Source: an uncultured Clostridia bacterium | GTDB lineage: Bacteria; Bacillota; Clostridia; Oscillospirales; Acutalibacteraceae | DNA length: 53,400 nt | Reading direction: 5' to 3' | NCBI GenBank assembly: GCA_947624865.1 | Contig: CANQMH010000002.1 | Coordinates: 1 to 53,400, forward strand | Shown here: one piece after another, positions 51,533 to 53,400 of the stretch | Numbering within the stretch: the first letter of the stretch is position 1 | How the letters are laid out: every line of letters starts with the position of its first letter | The notes under the pieces: model-generated | What the model was told of the DNA's origin: nothing | What the model saw: only the letters and a program-made list of their open reading frames with translations | Databases searched by the model: none | Made by a program: the position numbers and the translations under genes

Positions 51533-52234
51533 TTAATCTTCCTTTAATTTATTAAGCTTTTCAATATGCTTTGCACGCTTATAGCGATAAAGAATATTTT
51601 CCGCCCATTCTTCATCAATTTTAATAAAACCTTTCAGCTTTTTGTCCTTAACTGCAATTCTGTCAATAATATCTTTGGATTTTCCGTAAATTTCAAGACG
51701 CGCCGTCTGAACATACGGAATTCGGTCGTCACCTGTAAAATATGTAAAACCCATGGTGTTGCTTTCGCGGTCATACATAGATAAATAACCTTCAAAAATC
51801 TCTGCACCGTCAAGTTTTTTTGAAACAGTTTGTCCGATTGCGAGCTTTGTAAGTTCAACCGCCATATCATCAAGTCCCGATTCAAAAATAAAAATCTTTT
51901 CTTTAAACGAGTTAAACGTAGGTACAATGCGTTTGCTGATATTTCTTAAGTTGATGTACTTGCTTTCAAGGCTGTTATCGCATAACTGAAAACGCTCTAT
52001 TTTTGGAATAAGATAGACCATAAACCTGTTTTTCATATCGTTGTAAAGAATAGGATATGTAAGGCGCGCGCTGTGACTGCACGACGGACACGACCATGCA
52101 AACAGTCCGCCGTCAAGAACTTTATCTCTTATGCTTTTGTTTACAGTCGGATTTACGCTTGTATATATTTCAGCTTTGCTCAGTTCTCCGCACATCGGGC
52201 AAACTATAGCCTTAATAACCTTGTTATCGGGCAT
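51533..52234 (-). CDS. CpXC-domain protein
   Basis: This 233-residue cytoplasmic protein has two cysteine pairs, CPMCGE near residue 12 and CPSCSH near 50. This is the CpXC arrangement (two C-P-x-C knuckles separated by about 37 residues), expected to bind zinc. The rest is a helical/beta domain of unknown role (LDDMAVELTKLAIGQ near 140, IKIDEEWAENILYRYKRA near 210). The ATG at 52234 has GAGGTG upstream. The family is widespread in Clostridia without a known function. It is transcribed alone. Confidence 0.8.
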   Translation of the reverse strand: MPDNKVIKAIVCPMCGELSKAEIYTSVNPTVNKSIRDKVLDGGLFAWSCPSCSHSARLTYPILYNDMKNRFMVYLIPKIERFQLCDNSLESKYINLRNISKRIVPTFNSFKEKIFIFESGLDDMAVELTKLAIGQTVSKKLDGAEIFEGYLSMYDRESNTMGFTYFTGDDRIPYVQTARLEIYGKSKDIIDRIAVKDKKLKGFIKIDEEWAENILYRYKRAKHIEKLNKLKED

Positions 52235-52456
52235 AAATAACACCTCTTTAAAATATTATAGCAATTGAAGTCAGCTTTAACAAGTAAATTTTAAAAAAAT
52301 GTTGATTTTATTAAAAATATCTGTCATAATAATAACAAGAGTAAATATACATCCTAAACTTTATATTGCAATCCGAAGAATAAAATTTTTGGGTTTTTAA
52401 AATTAGATTAGTATTGCACACGGCTTTTTTGAATTAAAAAATTAAGGAGAATTGCT

Positions 52457-53014
52457 ATGACATTATTCGAGTCCGTAAAAGGAACTGTAAATACTGCTGT
52501 CGATACTATTTCGGCAGTTGCACAGACTATTGTGGAAAAAAACAGAACAAATGCTAAGCTCAACAGATTAAGGCTTGTTATGAAAAGCGAAAGCGAACTA
52601 ATGAACAGAGCTTACATTGCGCTTGGAAAGCATTATTATGAAACACAGAAAAAAGGTGAGGTTCAGCCTGACGAAAATCAGCAACAGCTTTTTGAGGTTA
52701 TTGAAAAATCAAAGGCAAAGATTGCAAAGGCGCGCGATTGCTACAGAAAAATTGTTGACAGCCAGAATGATTTTATTTACGGAGTATCTGAAAGCAGCGA
52801 TTACAAGACAACCGACGTTGTTGATATTACCGTTGCCTGCTCAAATGAAAACGAGTACGAATCCTCTCCGTTTGACAGCACAGAAAAGTCGGAAGAGGAG
52901 AATGTTTCCGCAGAGGTAAAAGATGAAGCAGAAAAAATTGATGAGAGCTTATCTGATGATACCGAAGCTGATGTAGCGGATGACAGCGAATCACCGGACA
53001 GTGAGCTGTTTTAA
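52457..53014 (+). CDS. Hypothetical protein with helical N-terminus and acidic tail
   Basis: This 185-residue protein has a predicted helical first 110 residues (FESVKGTVNTAVDTISAVAQTIVEK, NRAYIALGKHYYETQKKGE, IEKSKAKIAKARDCYRKIV) and a last 70 residues rich in Glu, Asp and Ser. There is no signal peptide or membrane helix. The ALGKHYYE segment resembles small helical proteins next to zinc-ribbon genes in Clostridia, but no zinc-binding cysteines are present here. The start follows AAGGAG. The function is unknown. Confidence 0.65.
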   Translation: MTLFESVKGTVNTAVDTISAVAQTIVEKNRTNAKLNRLRLVMKSESELMNRAYIALGKHYYETQKKGEVQPDENQQQLFEVIEKSKAKIAKARDCYRKIVDSQNDFIYGVSESSDYKTTDVVDITVACSNENEYESSPFDSTEKSEEENVSAEVKDEAEKIDESLSDDTEADVADDSESPDSELF

Positions 53015-53028
53015 TAAAGGAAAATATG

Positions 53029-53062
53029 AGACACCGCAGAAATACTGCGGTGTCTTTTTTTG
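53029..53062 (+). terminator. Terminator of the last gene
   Basis: A perfect 11-bp stem (53029-53039 with 53045-53055) runs into TTTTTTTG. Confidence 0.92.
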
Positions 53063-53400
53063 CGTAAAACATATGAAAAATAAAATTTTTTGGAAAATTG
53101 CGTATAATAATGCAATTTTTTAAGTTTTTGTATATATAGGTGGAGTAATATGTAAAAAATAATGTTTTTAATTTAAAAATGATCCAAAATTTCCTTAATT
53201 AAACTAATTAATTTACAGGTATTTATTAAATTTTCGCCCATATAACTGTGCAGAATATATTATTTTTTATGATATGTTTCGCTAAATTTGTGCTTCATTT
53301 TTATTAATTTGCTCTTTTTTTACTTTTTTAAAGTTATAGTTTGTCATAATATGGTCTGATTTGTTTTATTTTATAGATTGGAGTTGATTATTATCAGAAC
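53063..53400. other. AT-rich right end without a visible gene
   Basis: Very AT-rich sequence. No open frame with a ribosome site was found. A GGAG at 53380-53383 close to the edge may belong to a gene starting beyond the window. Confidence 0.4.

Overview
The window reads as chromosome of a low-GC, anaerobic, spore-forming Clostridia member of the Ruminococcus type (Oscillospiraceae). The evidence is AT-rich intergenic DNA, strong AGGAGG ribosome sites, a spoVAE gene, a single-chain pyruvate:ferredoxin oxidoreductase, a type I dockerin on a BspA-like leucine-rich-repeat protein, a secreted GH13 amylase with a CBM26-like N-terminus, and an AgrD of the clostridial QPKxP type. No tRNA, rRNA, CRISPR array, insertion sequence or prophage was seen.

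Layout. Bases 1-2475 hold the end of a two-subunit class I fumarase and an acyl-CoA synthetase. Then come a lone spoVAE and a four-gene Gld-type ABC operon (3.4-8.2 kb). Bases 8.3-16.6 kb hold a DUF2798 membrane protein with a highly structured leader, a BIG2/YARHG lipoprotein, a surface protein, nifJ, a HAD phosphatase and a DUF1624 acyltransferase. Bases 16.6-20.2 kb hold the dockerin-bearing LRR protein, a mosaic pseudogene remnant, and an ECF sigma factor with its probable anti-sigma factor. leuCD follow.

Bases 22.4-25.8 kb form a complete agr-type quorum-sensing locus in the order response regulator, histidine kinase, agrB, agrD. Two copies of one promoter architecture are visible: GGACA repeats 22 bp apart, with a -10 box 32 bp after the second repeat. 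One copy precedes agrB. The other lies just after agrD and drives about 210 nt that end in a strong terminator, a candidate RNAIII-like RNA. A membrane protein, mrp, a structured intergenic element, lexA, a LOG-family gene and a DUF6472 gene follow.

The most unusual part is 29.99-45.03 kb, about 15 kb of surface-assembly genes. Six proteins have SipW/TasA-type signal segments ending in A-W-F or a variant, and a seventh is a membrane-anchored relative. Two signal peptidases have the Ser-His (SipW/ER) active site. Between the subunit genes sit a membrane-anchored McrB-like AAA+ ATPase and a DUF2357/coiled-coil protein, a pair otherwise expected in McrBC-like restriction systems. The genes form two blocks, each ending with a signal peptidase: three subunits + SipW, then AAA+ + DUF2357 + four larger subunits + SipW. 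I infer a membrane-linked machine for a surface fibre or matrix whose large tip-like proteins carry carbohydrate-binding-like and Flg_new repeats. The secreted amylase two genes downstream makes starch attachment a reasonable guess.

The right end holds an MGMT-like protein, a Cof-type HAD phosphatase, the amylase, citrate synthase, a DUF1275 membrane protein, a CpXC-domain protein and a hypothetical protein. Protein assignments come from motif reading only; no database search was possible.
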